Shown here one piece after another: positions 1-11,844 of a stretch of 64,000 nt of DNA (within the stretch, counting starts at the first letter, position 1; each line of letters begins with the position of its first letter). The notes below the pieces were generated by a model. It ran no database searches. It had not been told where the DNA came from and worked only from the letters and a program-made list of their open reading frames with translations. This stretch comes from Ulota crispa (Eukaryota > Streptophyta > Bryopsida > Orthotrichales > Orthotrichaceae). The translations under genes were made by a program, and so were the position numbers. The DNA lies in NCBI GenBank assembly GCA_963920765.1, contig OY987242.1, positions 17,570,002 through 17,634,001 on the forward strand, in the 5' to 3' direction.

Positions 1-1613
1 ACCTCATATACACTCCAAAATTTGATGGAATTACCATCCAATTTTGCTATGAATTTACTCGATTGTTTACAAAGAAGGACAATTGTTATTACAAGGTCCT
101 ATACACAAGTGTAGGTTCTTTAGATTTTGTTTTTGACCAAGCACATCATGAACATGGAGGATTCTTACGTTATTATTGGCATCCATTCTTAGGTGCTTTT
201 TGTATAGAATTGTTAGGGCTTCTATTTATACAAAGTGTTGATTAATTTTTCAAAAATATGCCTCTTTGCAAGCTTTATAACATATTGATTTGTGCCCAAT
301 TTGACTAGGTAGATGTGAAGTTATATTGTTAAAACATTTTATATTGAACACAAAATGTTGGACTTGCAAATTATTTCCTAACGTCATAAAATGATCATTT
401 TAGATACCATCATAACTCATGGGTAGGTGAATTATTAATGAAAATTATTTATGTCTAGTTGTATAATGTATTCCTTTTATGTTATGATTACTTAGTTTTT
501 TTATTGGTGTGTTTTAAGAAAAGAAAAAACACACCTGCAAAGTAGATAAATTTGTAGACATCCATAAAAAACAAAAAGCAACACTAGATCTTGAAATTGT
601 AACAATTTAACTAAAATTCTAAACTACCCATTTTGAATGGCTGCCCTTTATATGCTATCAACATTGTTTCATTGTTGGCATTGGGAACTTATAAGAACCA
701 TATTCTTCTACCATCAACAAGATTTCAAACTTTTTTTTCTTAAAAAATGCTCACTCAAAGACTTAATTTCATCATAGAACATACAATATTTTGTATTTCA
801 AAGTTGAGTAGAAAAAAAATTATATTATACATTTTTGAACTTCTATTTCTTTGTTAACATCAAGATTTGAGAGTTTCAAATACTAAAGTGAAAAAACTCC
901 CTTGTAAAAAGATAATTGAAAATAAAATAGCTATGTTGAAATTTGAATGAAAATTCATCCAAAATTGGACAAAATTGCATTAAAATAAATCTAACATGTT
1001 TTCAAAAAAGGTTTTATTTTGTTAAAGTGACAAAGTGCAAAAGCTAGTATAAATTTAAGCTCCAAGTTTATGTTTGTGAGGGTGACCATAAAATTATATA
1101 ATGTAAACTTACCACATTTGAGCATTCATTATTTGATCACAAAGTGGGCCATAGTATACAATAGTTAAAAGGTTTGTGAGTGTCATTTTGAAAATAATGA
1201 CGTCAAATCAGTGTAACACTGAAGTACTAAAATTGCGGAGATAAAGACTTTTCTTAGTAATCTATTGATATTGTATCATAACAACTTTTTTGAAGTTGGT
1301 TTTGAAAAAAAATTCATTTAAATTGGAAAAATTAGCTTTTTGGGATGAAACGTTTCTACTTTATAGGTTGCAAATCAGTTGCAAATTACTCTTTTGAAAG
1401 CATGTATTGAATGAATGCAAAAATTAACACGAGATTCTAGAAACATGTGGATGGATGAAATACAAAAAATATCTTCAAGCACGCATGTAGAAGAAATGAT
1501 TTCATTTGTTGATCATTCAAAATTTGCACACCAAATTACTCAAGGGTTAAAATACTCTCATATTATGGAAAACAATATGTCACTTTATTTTCCAAACATT
1601 ATAATTTCCATTT
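1..1613. other. AT-rich intergenic DNA, no gene recognised
   Basis: This stretch is AT-rich with only short open frames, the longest being 60 and 84 codons. None resembles a family I know. The 84-codon frame at 1415-1669 runs across the left end of the transposon that starts at 1614, so it is not a gene in its own right. Confidence 0.6.
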
Positions 1614-1649
1614 CACTAGAAGAAAAATGGGATTTTTCAACTGCGTTTC

Positions 1650-2400
1650 GCCAACTACAGTACAACTAAGTCGTGAAATTACTGCAAAACAATTGCAAAA
1701 TCACATGGCAACTCACTAAAGCAGTTAAGCAGCAAAGGGAGAACCCTAACAACAACCCAGTTGTATTGTAGTTGTAGATACAACTACAAAAACATCTATA
1801 CGACTGTTGAGGACAGAAAATTCTGTCATCATCAATTTACAATTTAGTGATGGATGCTTTCTATTCATATGGACTTTAGTAACCATTTAAGTACTACCGC
1901 AGTTGTTTTTTAGTGGTTTAAACAATTGCTGTACTATTGAAAAACAACTCCATCGCAACTAATGCAGTAGTTCTTACAATTGTGTTTTTTATCCACTCCA
2001 TTAACATTCAAGATTGCCCATTTTTTGGTTTGGGCAGCTAATTTTGTTCAAATACTTATGGTTGGGTCTTAGTGTGAATGCATATTGTAGTTGCTATTGT
2101 ATGGCAGTTGCAATGTAGTTGTTTTTGGGATTAGGTATTACTACAAATCAATAGATAAACAATTGTAGTTGTTACATATTTATTTTTAATTTGATCTTGA
2201 ATTTCCAATATTACACATGTTCCTTGAGATCCCTTGTCCAGCCTTGGGGACCGTCAGGTTTAGAAATTATTTCTACAGTTCCATGTGTGAATAGGGTTAC
2301 TTTTTTATAGTTGAAACATAGTTGTATTACAATTGTTTTTGGGTCAGGAACGACTGCTGCACAACTATATATTGACTAAAAAACAACTCACTCCTTTTCT
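1650..2400. repeat. Left subterminal motif array of the CACTA element
   Basis: Many degenerate copies of a short motif around TAGTTGTA / TACAACTA occur in both orientations, mixed with CAATTG cores. CACTA elements characteristically carry arrays of short subterminal repeats that bind their TnpA-type protein, so this fits a subterminal binding region. Scattered copies continue at 3.7-4.26 kb and 4.7-4.93 kb. Confidence 0.6.
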
Positions 2401-2845
2401 TTCCACATGATTTGTTTATTTAAGATCTAATACATGGTTCCCTTCTTTTAGTCTCCCATTTCACTTGATTTGTTGCTACTATGCCTCATAATCTTGCTAT
2501 CAACTCATTTAGCTATTGCAATTGTGCTATAGTTCAGTAGTAGTTGATTAGTAGATGACTCTAGTCAGCCTTGAGTCGTTAGTGGGTTTAATGTTTTGGT
2601 TGTTTTAAAGTTGCATGCTAGTTACTTCTATTGAATTAACGACTAATTACTTACTACGTATCATTTGTTTATGAAAACAAGTTAGAGAATCAACTTTAGT
2701 GTCCAATGCCTTAGACACATCTGGGGGGATATTCTAGACGGTTACTGGAGAATGGTTTAGGGTTATAATTTGCAATGCAAACACCTTTGTTCAAAATGGT
2801 AATCCATTGCATCGTCACACATTTTTCACAATAGACCTTTCAATC

Positions 2846-3562
2846 TCAAAAATAAAAATAATACTTAGCATGTGCTAGGTCATTCTCCTCTGCTGATAAT
2901 TCCACAACGTCCACTAATGAAGGTACTCCACGTTGCCTTGGAAATTGCAGAGGTGCGACCAACCCACTCAGCTCCAAAGTGGAGTTGATGAAAACATCCA
3001 ATGTATTCACCACTTCCCTCTTGGTGCGAGCTTCTTTCTGCAATACCACTTTCCACCCTGGTCTATCATGAGCGTCTGAGAAAAATACTTGCGTAGCTTG
3101 ACTTGGAAAAATAAAAGGATCTTCCATCCTAGGCAGCCTGTGACAAAAGTTCACAAGCGAAAAATTGACCTCATCCGTGATGTAGATGGTGTTCCCTCTG
3201 CCATCATCTCTCTTCACCCACTCACACCGGAGGAGGATCACTAGCGTCTGAAGGTGACCATAATTCAATTTGAAGATATCCTTCAACACCCCCACATAAT
3301 TCACCATCAAATCATGAGGCCCTGCACTAGGTAAGGGGAATACTGATACAATCCCACCGTCAAATGTTTGCAAGGTCGCCGTTGACGCATCCTCACCTCT
3401 GTAATGGTTCCCAAAAGCCTTCAGCTTTGAATAACGGGTGGCTCTCTGCAGGGGCTTCTTTGACAACATCAAGCAATTCATGTCATCTACATTTGTCACA
3501 TCCACAACAGTCTCTTCCATGACCCGTTCCACCCACTCTTCAAAACACGCTACGCTTGAATT
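2846..3562 (-). pseudogene. DUF4216-type C-terminal fragment of a TNP2-like CACTA protein
   Basis: A minus-strand frame stays open from just after a stop near 3563 down to 2846, about 238 codons. It shows the order typical of the C-terminal part of plant En/Spm TNP2-type proteins: a FEEW-like segment, a region with LSKKP...ATRY, then GVLKDIFKLNYG, a cysteine-containing strand (LLRCEWV), and DPFIFPSQATQVFFSDAH with a nearby WKVVL. I recognise this as the DUF4216 family pattern, not from a database search. The upstream transposase core is missing, and only GTG or an internal ATG at 3520 could start it, so I call it a remnant. It lies inside the CACTA element at 1614-7140. Confidence 0.72.
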
Positions 3563-5029
3563 TTCAACCCTCTTCTGCTCCTATTTCCTACAAGTACAAA
3601 GCCAAATTGGTCAAGTGTACTCTGTACACTAGTTGACTAATACTTCACAACAAAATTCCCCACTACTTCAGGACAACATTGATGTATGAGTGCTCTAAGT
3701 CACCCCGCAGTCATTTTCTAGTGGAATTTTAGTTGGGTCCAAGTTGAAGAATTCTAGCAGTCATTGATACAACTTGTATGCTACTAGATTTGCTATACTG
3801 TCCACTACCTTTACCAACTAGTAATACAGTTGTGCTTTAGTTAGTAGTGGTTTACATAGACAGTGTAGTTGCATGTATAATTGGTCTAGAACTAAGCGTG
3901 AAGTATCTACTTCTAGGTTTAGGGTTTAGTAGAAGTGCTTTGTGTGGAAGAGCAATCTTCTTCTAATTTCTCTAGTCCATTGCATTAATTTTGTCCCTTA
4001 AGCGTACCATATGTGCGTTAAAAATGGACAGCTTATAGATTCTTATGTTCTATTTTCATATTGAAATGGATCAACAACTATTGAATTTGTATTCAATTTA
4101 GACTTAGAGTGTTGTCGGCTTTGATATGTAGAATACAATTGTAGTGTGACTATTAAACAACTCATACATCACTACAATGTGATTTGTCAGATATAATTAA
4201 TTGCGTAACATTTGACATATAACTACTATACAATTGACAAATGTATGGCTATAGTAAAAATGATTGTTATACCACTCAAGAAGTCAGTTGTTCTTGAACT
4301 TTGGATATCTGAGACATCTGACTTGTTTTTGTTATTTTTTCCATACTTCTAAGCAAATTTGTGTGAACAGTAGCAACATAATTCTGAATAGGTGTCTCTC
4401 TCTTCTATGGTTCCTCCACTATTTGTACTCTTCTTTTAGTGGAACTTGCATGTTCATTCTTGCTTGTGTCAAATGAAGGATCTAGATTCAGTCTCTACAC
4501 TTGCAATCAATCTAGCAATTGAAAACCACAAGCACAGTAGAGAAGGAGAGAACATACTTTCAAATTATTCAAGGATGCAAGAGTTGTTGGGCTTGCTTCT
4601 AAATTTGTGCCATTGCAGGTCGTAAGTAGGGAATTGTAACCAATTTCTTTTATGTAGTTCATGTCACAGTTCTCGCTGCCATGCAGTAACTAAGAAACAA
4701 ATGCTAAAGTGCTAGACAACATCAGTTGTATTTGAGTCACGTAGTTGTTTTTTAATTGTTTTTTAGTGATGTTTCAATTGTTTTTTGTTGCTACCATGCA
4801 ATATCTAAATAATAAATGTTATAGTATTGCTACACGGCTTCAGTTGTATTTTAGTGGGGTAATCGTTTTTTAGTTGTTCTTGAGTGGTTATTCAGTTGTT
4901 TTTTAGTTGGCTTGTAGTTGTATTACAATTGTATTAGTCAACGCCCAAACCCGGACTTCTTCTAGGCGGCGTAGTCCATATCTCATTTTGCACCTGGCCC
5001 ACAGGAGCTATGGTATTTGGAAATCCTTA

Positions 5030-6020
5030 GAAAGAGGTTGAATTGCATCATTGAAGTCAAGTTGTTTGGTATTGAGCTTTGGTGTTCATTTTTGGTGTAT
5101 ATGAGTGCTTAGAAGGGATTGATTTGCATCATTGAACTTAGGTGACTTGGTATTGAGCTTTGGTTTTAACTTGTAGTGTGTAAGAAGACTTAGAGGATGC
5201 TGATTTGCATTAGTGAAGTTAGTTTGTTTAACATTGAGCTTTAGTAATGATTTAAGGGTGATTAGAGGAGTTTAGAAGGTCCAATTTGCCTCATTGAAGG
5301 AAAATTGCTTGCTATTGAGCTTTAATGTTGATATTAGGGTTTTAGAAGTGTTTAGAAGGGCTGATTTTTTTAGTAGAAGTTAAGTTGTTTTGCATTGAGC
5401 TTTGTTGTTGCATGTAGGGTGTTCAAAGGAGTTCAAAAGAGCAAATTTGCTTTGTTGAAGGTAAGTTGCTTGCCATCAAACTTTGATGTTGATGTTATGG
5501 TTTTTAGAGGGGATAAGAAGGGCTGATGTTTTTAGTAGAAGTTAGGTTGCTTAACATTGGGATTTGTGGTTGCTGTTATGGTGTTTAAAGGTGTTTAGAA
5601 GGGCCAATTTGCTTCATTGAAGGTAAGTTGCTTGCCATTGAGCTTTGATGTTGATATTAGGGTTTTTAGAGGAGTGTAGAAGGGCTGATTTTTATAGTGG
5701 AAGTTAGGTTGTTTTGCATTGAGCTTTGTTGTTGCTTTTAGGGTATTTAGAGGAGTTCCAAAGAGTCAATTTAGCATCATTGACGGTAAGTTGCTTGCCA
5801 TTGAGCTTTGATGTTGAAATTAGGGTGTTTAGAGGTTTTTAGAAGGGCTCATTTCTATAATTGAAGTTAGGTTGTTTAACATTGAGATTTGGTGTTCCTT
5901 TTATGGTGTTTAGAGGAGTTTAAAATAGTGTATATGTATCATTGAAGTTTGGTTGCTTGCCATTGATCTTTGATGTTTAGATATGATTTTTGTAGCGGTT
6001 TAGAAGGATTGAAGACCAAC
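5030..6020. repeat. Tandem minisatellite, about 12 copies of an 81-bp unit
   Basis: The landmark ATTGAGCTTT and close variants recur near 5071, 5152, 5233, 5313, 5393, 5474, 5555, 5637, 5718, 5800, 5880 and 5961, a spacing of 80-82 bp. From about 5280 two unit types alternate. One contains GTAAGTTGCTTGCCATTGAG and the other AAGTTAGGTTGTTTTGCATT, giving a 162-bp higher-order period. Units carry frequent stop codons, so coding is unlikely. The array lies inside the CACTA transposon. Confidence 0.9.
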
Positions 6021-6089
6021 ATTTATTAGAAGGTGAAGCACGCAAAGATTGGCCGCATATTGTGTATGCCCTATACTATACTATAATGT

Positions 6090-7115
6090 AATCATGTACT
6101 AGTAGAGAAGCATAGTGTACAACTACATTGCAACTGGCCCTTGTATTAGGTATTTTGCCCTATTCATGTACAACTGTATCCATATTGCATTATATTATTC
6201 AATCACTAATGTGCGACTAATGTACAACTTCTTTGCCACTACTATGCAATTAGATTACAACTTTGTGGGAAATGCATTATGACTAGAATGAGTCGTGTTT
6301 ATGACTAGTTTACAACTCTATTGCAACTAGAATGCAACTAAATTACAACAAGAATGCAACTAAAATACAACTTTAACCCTACTAGGTGAGAACTGCGATG
6401 CAACTGATTAGTGATAACAGAGTCACTAAAGCCACTAAGATACAACTGTCTTGCAACTACATAGTTGGCAACTTGACATGTAAGTTGTGAGGTCCATTTA
6501 GTTACAACTAAATTGCAACTATCATTGTCAATCTATTGTACATTGCAGTTGTACTATAGTACCAAAAGAGAGTGAAGAGTTACTTATGTCCTGAACTTGA
6601 TTATAAATTGACTGTATGACAACTGAAAAATGACTAATTTACAACTGAATTTACAGGTGAACCATTTTTTTACTAAAACAATATAAGCAACTGCAAAGCG
6701 ACTACTATTCAACTAAATGACAATTGCTTTACAACTACAAGGGACACGTGTCATTGTGGATTATCAATTTCACAGTTCATGAAATTGCCTAAATTTGACC
6801 AGAACCTCTAAAAATATGAGAAGTGGCACCTGGTCATTTGTGTGTCAGATGTGCATTAATGGAGACATTGGGATTAGAGAGAAAGATGTCTTCTAACAAA
6901 GAAGAAAGAAGGGCAGAGGGGGCAGGTTATTACCAAAATTTAGGAGGAGCAATGGATGAAAAGGTCGCAGTTGTTTTTGAATAGATGGCAAATGTGACAG
7001 GTTCACTATCACTAGCATGCAACTATGGTTAACTAAAGTACAACTATAGCCCATCTAGTTGTACGTGAGTATTTTCATGCCATAAACCACTGAAATGCAA
7101 TTGTTAATTGCAGTT
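6090..7115. repeat. Right subterminal motif array of the CACTA element
   Basis: This stretch is packed with ACAACTA and TGCAACTA type motifs, often spaced 10-20 bp apart, predominantly in the orientation opposite to the TAGTTGT copies on the left. It ends just inside the right CACTA terminus. The density is far above anything else in the window and fits a subterminal binding array. Confidence 0.65.
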
Positions 7116-7140
7116 GTTTTTTCCCCCTTTTTTACTAGTG

Positions 7141-7715
7141 TTTGTAAATAAATTAGCCCCATTAAAATTTGATTTGTAGCTAAAAACAAATACTTTGACA
7201 TGTTTGGCCATTGAAGTGACAAGAATTGTTGTTTCCACAAAGAAATTTGTACTTCCTATATATGTTGTGTATGTTAAACATAACCTCAATGATTAAATCT
7301 TGTTCCATCATGCTCAATGAAGGGTCCCCATAACACTAAAGCATCCCATGAAATAGATTCTACTTTAAAGTACTCCCTCTATCCATTTTGATCCATCTAG
7401 GAAAGATAATTGAAGATTCATTTTGTTTTTTGACAAATTGACAAGTTACATAATCCAATGTTAGATTCCCACACTCTATACAATCCAACTTGAGCATAGA
7501 CACTTAATTTGATCCAAAGTCAATTTAGTATAAGCAACATGACTCAACTTTGGTTACGTCACTTGGAATGATGTTTGGGGTTAAAGTCATGTTGTAAAAA
7601 ACGTTGTTGTTTATTGTTGATTAATTTTCAACAAATAACACATAATTCTCAAAGAAACTACCATTTCTTCTAACCAAACAATTTTTTTCCTAGCTCATCC
7701 AAACTACATAAAATT
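7141..7715. other. Intergenic, nothing recognised
   Basis: AT-rich sequence with only short overlapping minus-strand frames of about 60 codons. No motif, repeat or gene was recognised. Confidence 0.5.
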
Positions 7716-8037
7716 ATGGGAAAATTTCATGGATACCCTTGAAGTTTGCAATATTTATATAGATACTCTTGTTTTTTCATAAATTACTCAAATACCCTTG
7801 GACCAAAGTTTTCAAATGTTTATTTTGTTGTGCATGTCACTTCCCTTCTACCTTTGCGTGCATGTTGTCTTCTTTTTGTTTCATTACATTCCCTTCTTCA
7901 ATGTTGATTATGAAGAGAGCACAACACAACAAACAAATGTCTAAAACTTTGAACTGAAGATATTTGTGTAGTTTCTAAAAAAGCAGGGTATTTATGTAAA
8001 TATTCCAAACTTTAGGGATATCCATGAAATCTTTCAT
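7716..8037. mobile_element. MITE with long inverted repeats (ATTTCATGGATA family), copy 1
   Basis: The left part (AAAATTTCATGGATACCCTT...GAAGTTTGCAATATTTA) and the reverse complement of the right part (AGATTTCATGGATATCCCTA...AAGTTTGGAATATTTA) match over roughly 55 bp. The element is about 320 bp. A second, larger copy with foreign sequence inside lies at 41909-42625. It has no coding capacity. Target-site duplication is unclear. Confidence 0.75.
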
Positions 8038-8129
8038 AAGACTAGTTAATTTGGATAATATAACCATGACAAAGGGAGATGAGGGCTTGAGTAGGCATGT
8101 AAAGTCAGGTCCTGAGACCTACCACATGC

Positions 8130-8752
8130 AATTTAACCCCTGAATGTCACTAAAGTCCTTTGCGGCCGTATGTATGGCCATATGTACAGATGTATTTGAG
8201 ATGCTCTGAAGGCTTTCCAAATGTTTTTATGCACTCACCATCATACAACCCTTCAATATGTATGTACACCCTCCGTCCCAAAATGATCTCCCTATTACAC
8301 AAAATATTATATATTAAGCCAAAAAAAAACCATTTTTCATTTTTTTTGGACATATGAAGAGAGTTTGATGTCCTTCTATTGTTACAAAATTTTAAGTTTC
8401 AAATTAGTTTGCAAAAAGTGGTTTTAAAGTGCTTGAAAATTGAAAATTTGAGGCATTTTTGAAGAGCACCGGTGGCCACTCACTTGATGGCATGGGATTG
8501 GTTAGCATGCCCATGCTTTTGGACTATGTGCAAGTGTCGCTAGCTCTTGTCCTCCTCCAACAAGAAGATCATTTTGGGGCACTAAATAAAGGTCAACAAG
8601 AAAATCATTTTGAAACAGAGGGAGTAACACTTAACCCCTGAATGGCACGAAAGCCGTTTGCGACCGTATGTACAGATATATTTGAGCTGCTTTGAGGGTT
8701 TTTCAAATTTTTTATGTACCCACCATCATACAACCCTTCAATATGTATGATT
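8130..8752. repeat. Tandem duplication (about 120-130 bp) split by a MITE
   Basis: The segment 8130-8264 (TTAACCCCTGAATG ... CAACCCTTCAATATGTATG) is repeated at about 8632-8750 with moderate divergence. The Stowaway-like element at 8267-8624 lies between the two copies. Confidence 0.75.
8267..8624. mobile_element. Stowaway-like MITE (Tc1/mariner type)
   Basis: The left end reads CACCCTCCGTCCCAAAATGA and the right end, reverse-complemented, CTCCCTCTGTTTCAAAATGA. TA flanks both sides (8265-8266 and 8625-8626). CTCCCTCCGT ends with a TA target are the hallmark of plant Stowaway elements. Length is 358 bp with no coding capacity. Confidence 0.85.
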
Positions 8753-8759
8753 GTAACAC

Positions 8760-11700
8760 TTAATTTCCAGCTGATTCAAACTTCTGAATATTGGTTGCTA
8801 CCGTATATGGTACCATAGTTCCAGAGCCCTAGGCCCTTCAGCGGTTGATACAAAGGGAGTGGTTCTCTCCATTGTCCAGAAAATGGGCGCCATCGAAGTT
8901 TTGAATGGGGCTGGAGACGCAGCGTATCGTCGGGCTGTTTCGCAGAGGACCCTGCACTTTGCATGCCTATTTGCTGCATTGAAAGTGGCGATGGTGGCCG
9001 AGCAGCGGAGGCAAGTTGGCAGCTTGATTGAGATCTCGATTGAGATCTCGAGAGAGAGAGGGGGAAGAAGAAGGCTCCTTTCACACTGCCGGAAGTGAAT
9101 TCAAACAAGACTTATGTTACATCCCCCCGGATTTCGGCGAGGCAGGCGCTTGTCTCTTCATTTGCCTTCCCTTTCGTTTGAAAGGTAGCCTTTCCCTTCC
9201 CTCCCATCTCTTCCCCGGTCACTCTGCCCTCTCGCTCCCTCCTTTCGCTCGCATCTCCCGGCTCTTCTCATCATCATATGAACGGGCACCGTTATGCTCT
9301 TCCACTTCAGTTCTCGAATTTGTTCTGATTTTGTTTCCTTTTGACATTCTTTGCAAATTGGCGACCTTGCGCACGCCGGGCTTGGTGCTTTATTCTACAT
9401 TTTCTCCAGCCTTCAGGTCTTCCACAGGTGAATCGACGTCAATGACACAATGTCGATCTAGCAATAAATGAAATGTTGATCCATAGAAATAAATGAAATG
9501 TCGATGTCCTTCTCGTTGATTAGTTTCAAGATGCTCCAAATTTACTTGAGAATGATATGCACTCAAATTCGATCGGTGGATTATGGAGTGCGTTTTAAAA
9601 CTCATCTTACTTTCAATCATGTGATTCTCGAGCTGCTTCTTCTAATTCGCTGTGGATTTTTTTTAGATTATTTCAAGATTTATCTGTTAGGGATTGCTTT
9701 GGTCTTATGTGTGCTGAACGTTAGTTAGTAGGTTTCTAGGTTAGGCTGCTTACGGTCCACGCATCTCTCACACTCGTGCTCTGCGCCTTCATTGAAATAG
9801 TATCGACAGCTATGTCTGTAGAGAATTAAGTATCCGTGTAATCGAATGTACTATTGTAGGTTGCCTTTAGAGTACCTCTCAGCTGCAGGAGTATGCTTCA
9901 ATTCGTTTTAGAATTTGTCTCAGAGAACTTGATGAGGCATTCCGTATGTTCGTAGATCGAAATGCCGATGATTGATCATAGTGCGCTGATAACTTGCTTA
10001 TGCCTGATAAAGGAGAGGCATATTTAACCTTCAGCTGTCGTCCGAGCTCCTGAATAGTTGAGAGTGCTTCCTCTGGTTCTTCCTGTCCAAGAGCTGTTGA
10101 AAGATGATTAAAGATCTTCTACATTCTTCGATTTGCGTTAAAACTTCTTAAAAAAATTGTGAGTGATTAACTGATATCGTAACGTTCTTGTTAAGACTTT
10201 CGAAAAGTTGTCAGTTCACTTTCTTTGTGACTGGCATGAGAGAGCTCCCTTTGATTTCACTGTCCTCTTGGAGTTTCATTGTGCACTCAGGCTGTGATTT
10301 TAAAACTCTGTTAATGTATGGCTAGCCGGTAAAGAGAGCTTTTTGCTATTGTATTTGACTCAAAAAGCGATAGCTTTTTCTGGAGTTTCATCTGGACTTC
10401 TAGCCTTGATTCTTTCTTATTAATGCGAAGGAGAAAGTGCTCAAGCAACTTTGAGCATCTATCTGTACATTCGTTTGAGTTCAAGCGGATATACAGACAT
10501 CCGACCTACTCCAGATAGAAGTTTAAGACGTTATCTCACCGTCCATTGTCCTTGAAAAATGATTTAACATATGAAAGGAGTTTCAGGTATGAAGACAGGA
10601 AACCAATGGCACGTATCAACCTCAAGAGTCACAGCTGCTTTGTGTGCGCCTTGTTGACTATCACCTGCTAAACCTGATGGTGTTTCGTGGCTTCTGGCGT
10701 GTGGCAGGTGCCGTTTCCAACAAGCTTTTGAATCTCAGAGTCGGTAATGGAAGGAGTTGACTCTCGGGCCCCTTCCTGTAGACGACGTAAAAGAAATATA
10801 GAGATCGTTCCTAGGACATGTTCATTTCTCCTACAGAATGTTGTTTTCTGCTATTCAACGTATATGAATAGACCTAGCTTATGTGACCTTCGAGCGCTCT
10901 TTTCACGGCTCCTGGTTTCATAGAATTGCCGAAGAAGAAGACCTGGTATTAATAGAGTCTGTCTTTATTACTACTCGGTGCGATGAATATGACGGATGCT
11001 CTGCAGCGTTGATTTTTGGGCTACATAAGCGAATTCAGAACTGCAGGACAAGGAAGAGAAGTGATGAAACCATATACTTGTGAAGGAGATCTTGTCGGTT
11101 GGTACTTGGTGAAATATAGTGAGGAGTTCTGGTATCTATCCATTGCAAGACTGCACCTGGAAGAAAATCGTGGTGAAGAAGATGCCTCTCATAACATACT
11201 TGTACATCTCTGAAGAGGTGCTAGGTGAATGTCAAACATTTTGGAGGAAGTGGAGGCGGAAGAAGGAAGTTAAACAATTTTTGGTTCTTTGTATGACTCG
11301 CAATATGTGGCATCTGTGGAGTAAGGACAGAATTTTAGAGAAATCTATGATTATGAATATACTGCAGTCATGGACATAATAGAATTATGCAAAACATTTG
11401 TCAGAGTGTGGTAAGGAGAATATAATTGAGCTGCCTCCTGGGAATTCGAAGTCGTTTTAACCATGTAAAGGAGCGAGCGAAGGTGTATCTGGTAGAATGT
11501 AGCTTTCAGACTACTTGAATATACACATTTATGGCACCCGACCAGTAGCGAGTGTATGCCTTTCGAGTGTATTCTTGGCGGCAACCTCTATCTGAAGCCT
11601 ACAACGGACATGTTTGATTGCCTGCGTCGTGAAGATGAACACGAAAACCTCCATTGGCGAAGATTGTAATCTGCACGACGTTTATAAATTTATTGATTGG

Positions 11701-11844
11701 AACGCTCATGCTTCTCAGGCACCGATTCTGTTGTAGGGGAAAGCGAGTGTTTGAAAACTCTAGATTTTCTCAATTTATCTGAAGAGGCCAGTAATATTCT
11801 GTTGTGCCTGCTTTTAGTTTTGACTCATTCGAAATTTAGCAAGG
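8760..11844 (+). other. Transcript-like region upstream of the VDAC gene, no coding gene recognised
   Basis: Base composition rises sharply at about 8.8 kb, with pyrimidine-rich tracts and CpG-containing sequence to 9.45 kb, and stays gene-like until the VDAC start at 11845. Open frames are short (60-147 codons), overlap in several frames and match no family I know. GT/AG-like sites occur but no exon chain is convincing. It could be a long 5' leader with introns, a noncoding transcript, or the promoter region of the VDAC gene. A doubled ATTGAGATCTCG occurs at about 9030-9053. Confidence 0.35.

Larger units (their letters stand above)
1614..7140 (-). mobile_element. CACTA (En/Spm) DNA transposon, complete ends, decayed interior
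   Basis: The left end reads CACTAGAAGAAAAATGGG and the right end, reverse-complemented, reads CACTAGTAAAAAAGGGGG. After a variable A/T run both continue with CAACTGC, so about 22 of the first 31 positions agree. TTT lies directly outside each end (1611-1613 and 7141-7143), which is the 3-bp target duplication expected of the CACTA superfamily. Inside are subterminal regions crowded with a short degenerate motif, a minus-strand DUF4216-type fragment, and an 81-bp minisatellite. No TNP2 transposase core is visible, so the copy is probably non-autonomous. The strand given follows the DUF4216 remnant. The ends are seen directly; classification follows from the CACTA termini, the TSD length and the protein fragment. 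Confidence 0.85.

Noticed and set aside
5030..6020. CRISPR array
   Set aside because: Units are contiguous 81-bp repeats without unique spacers, inside a plant transposon.
9028..9471. 147-codon frame as a protein gene
   Set aside because: Low-complexity leader-like sequence rich in pyrimidine tracts, overlapping other frames, with no family resemblance.
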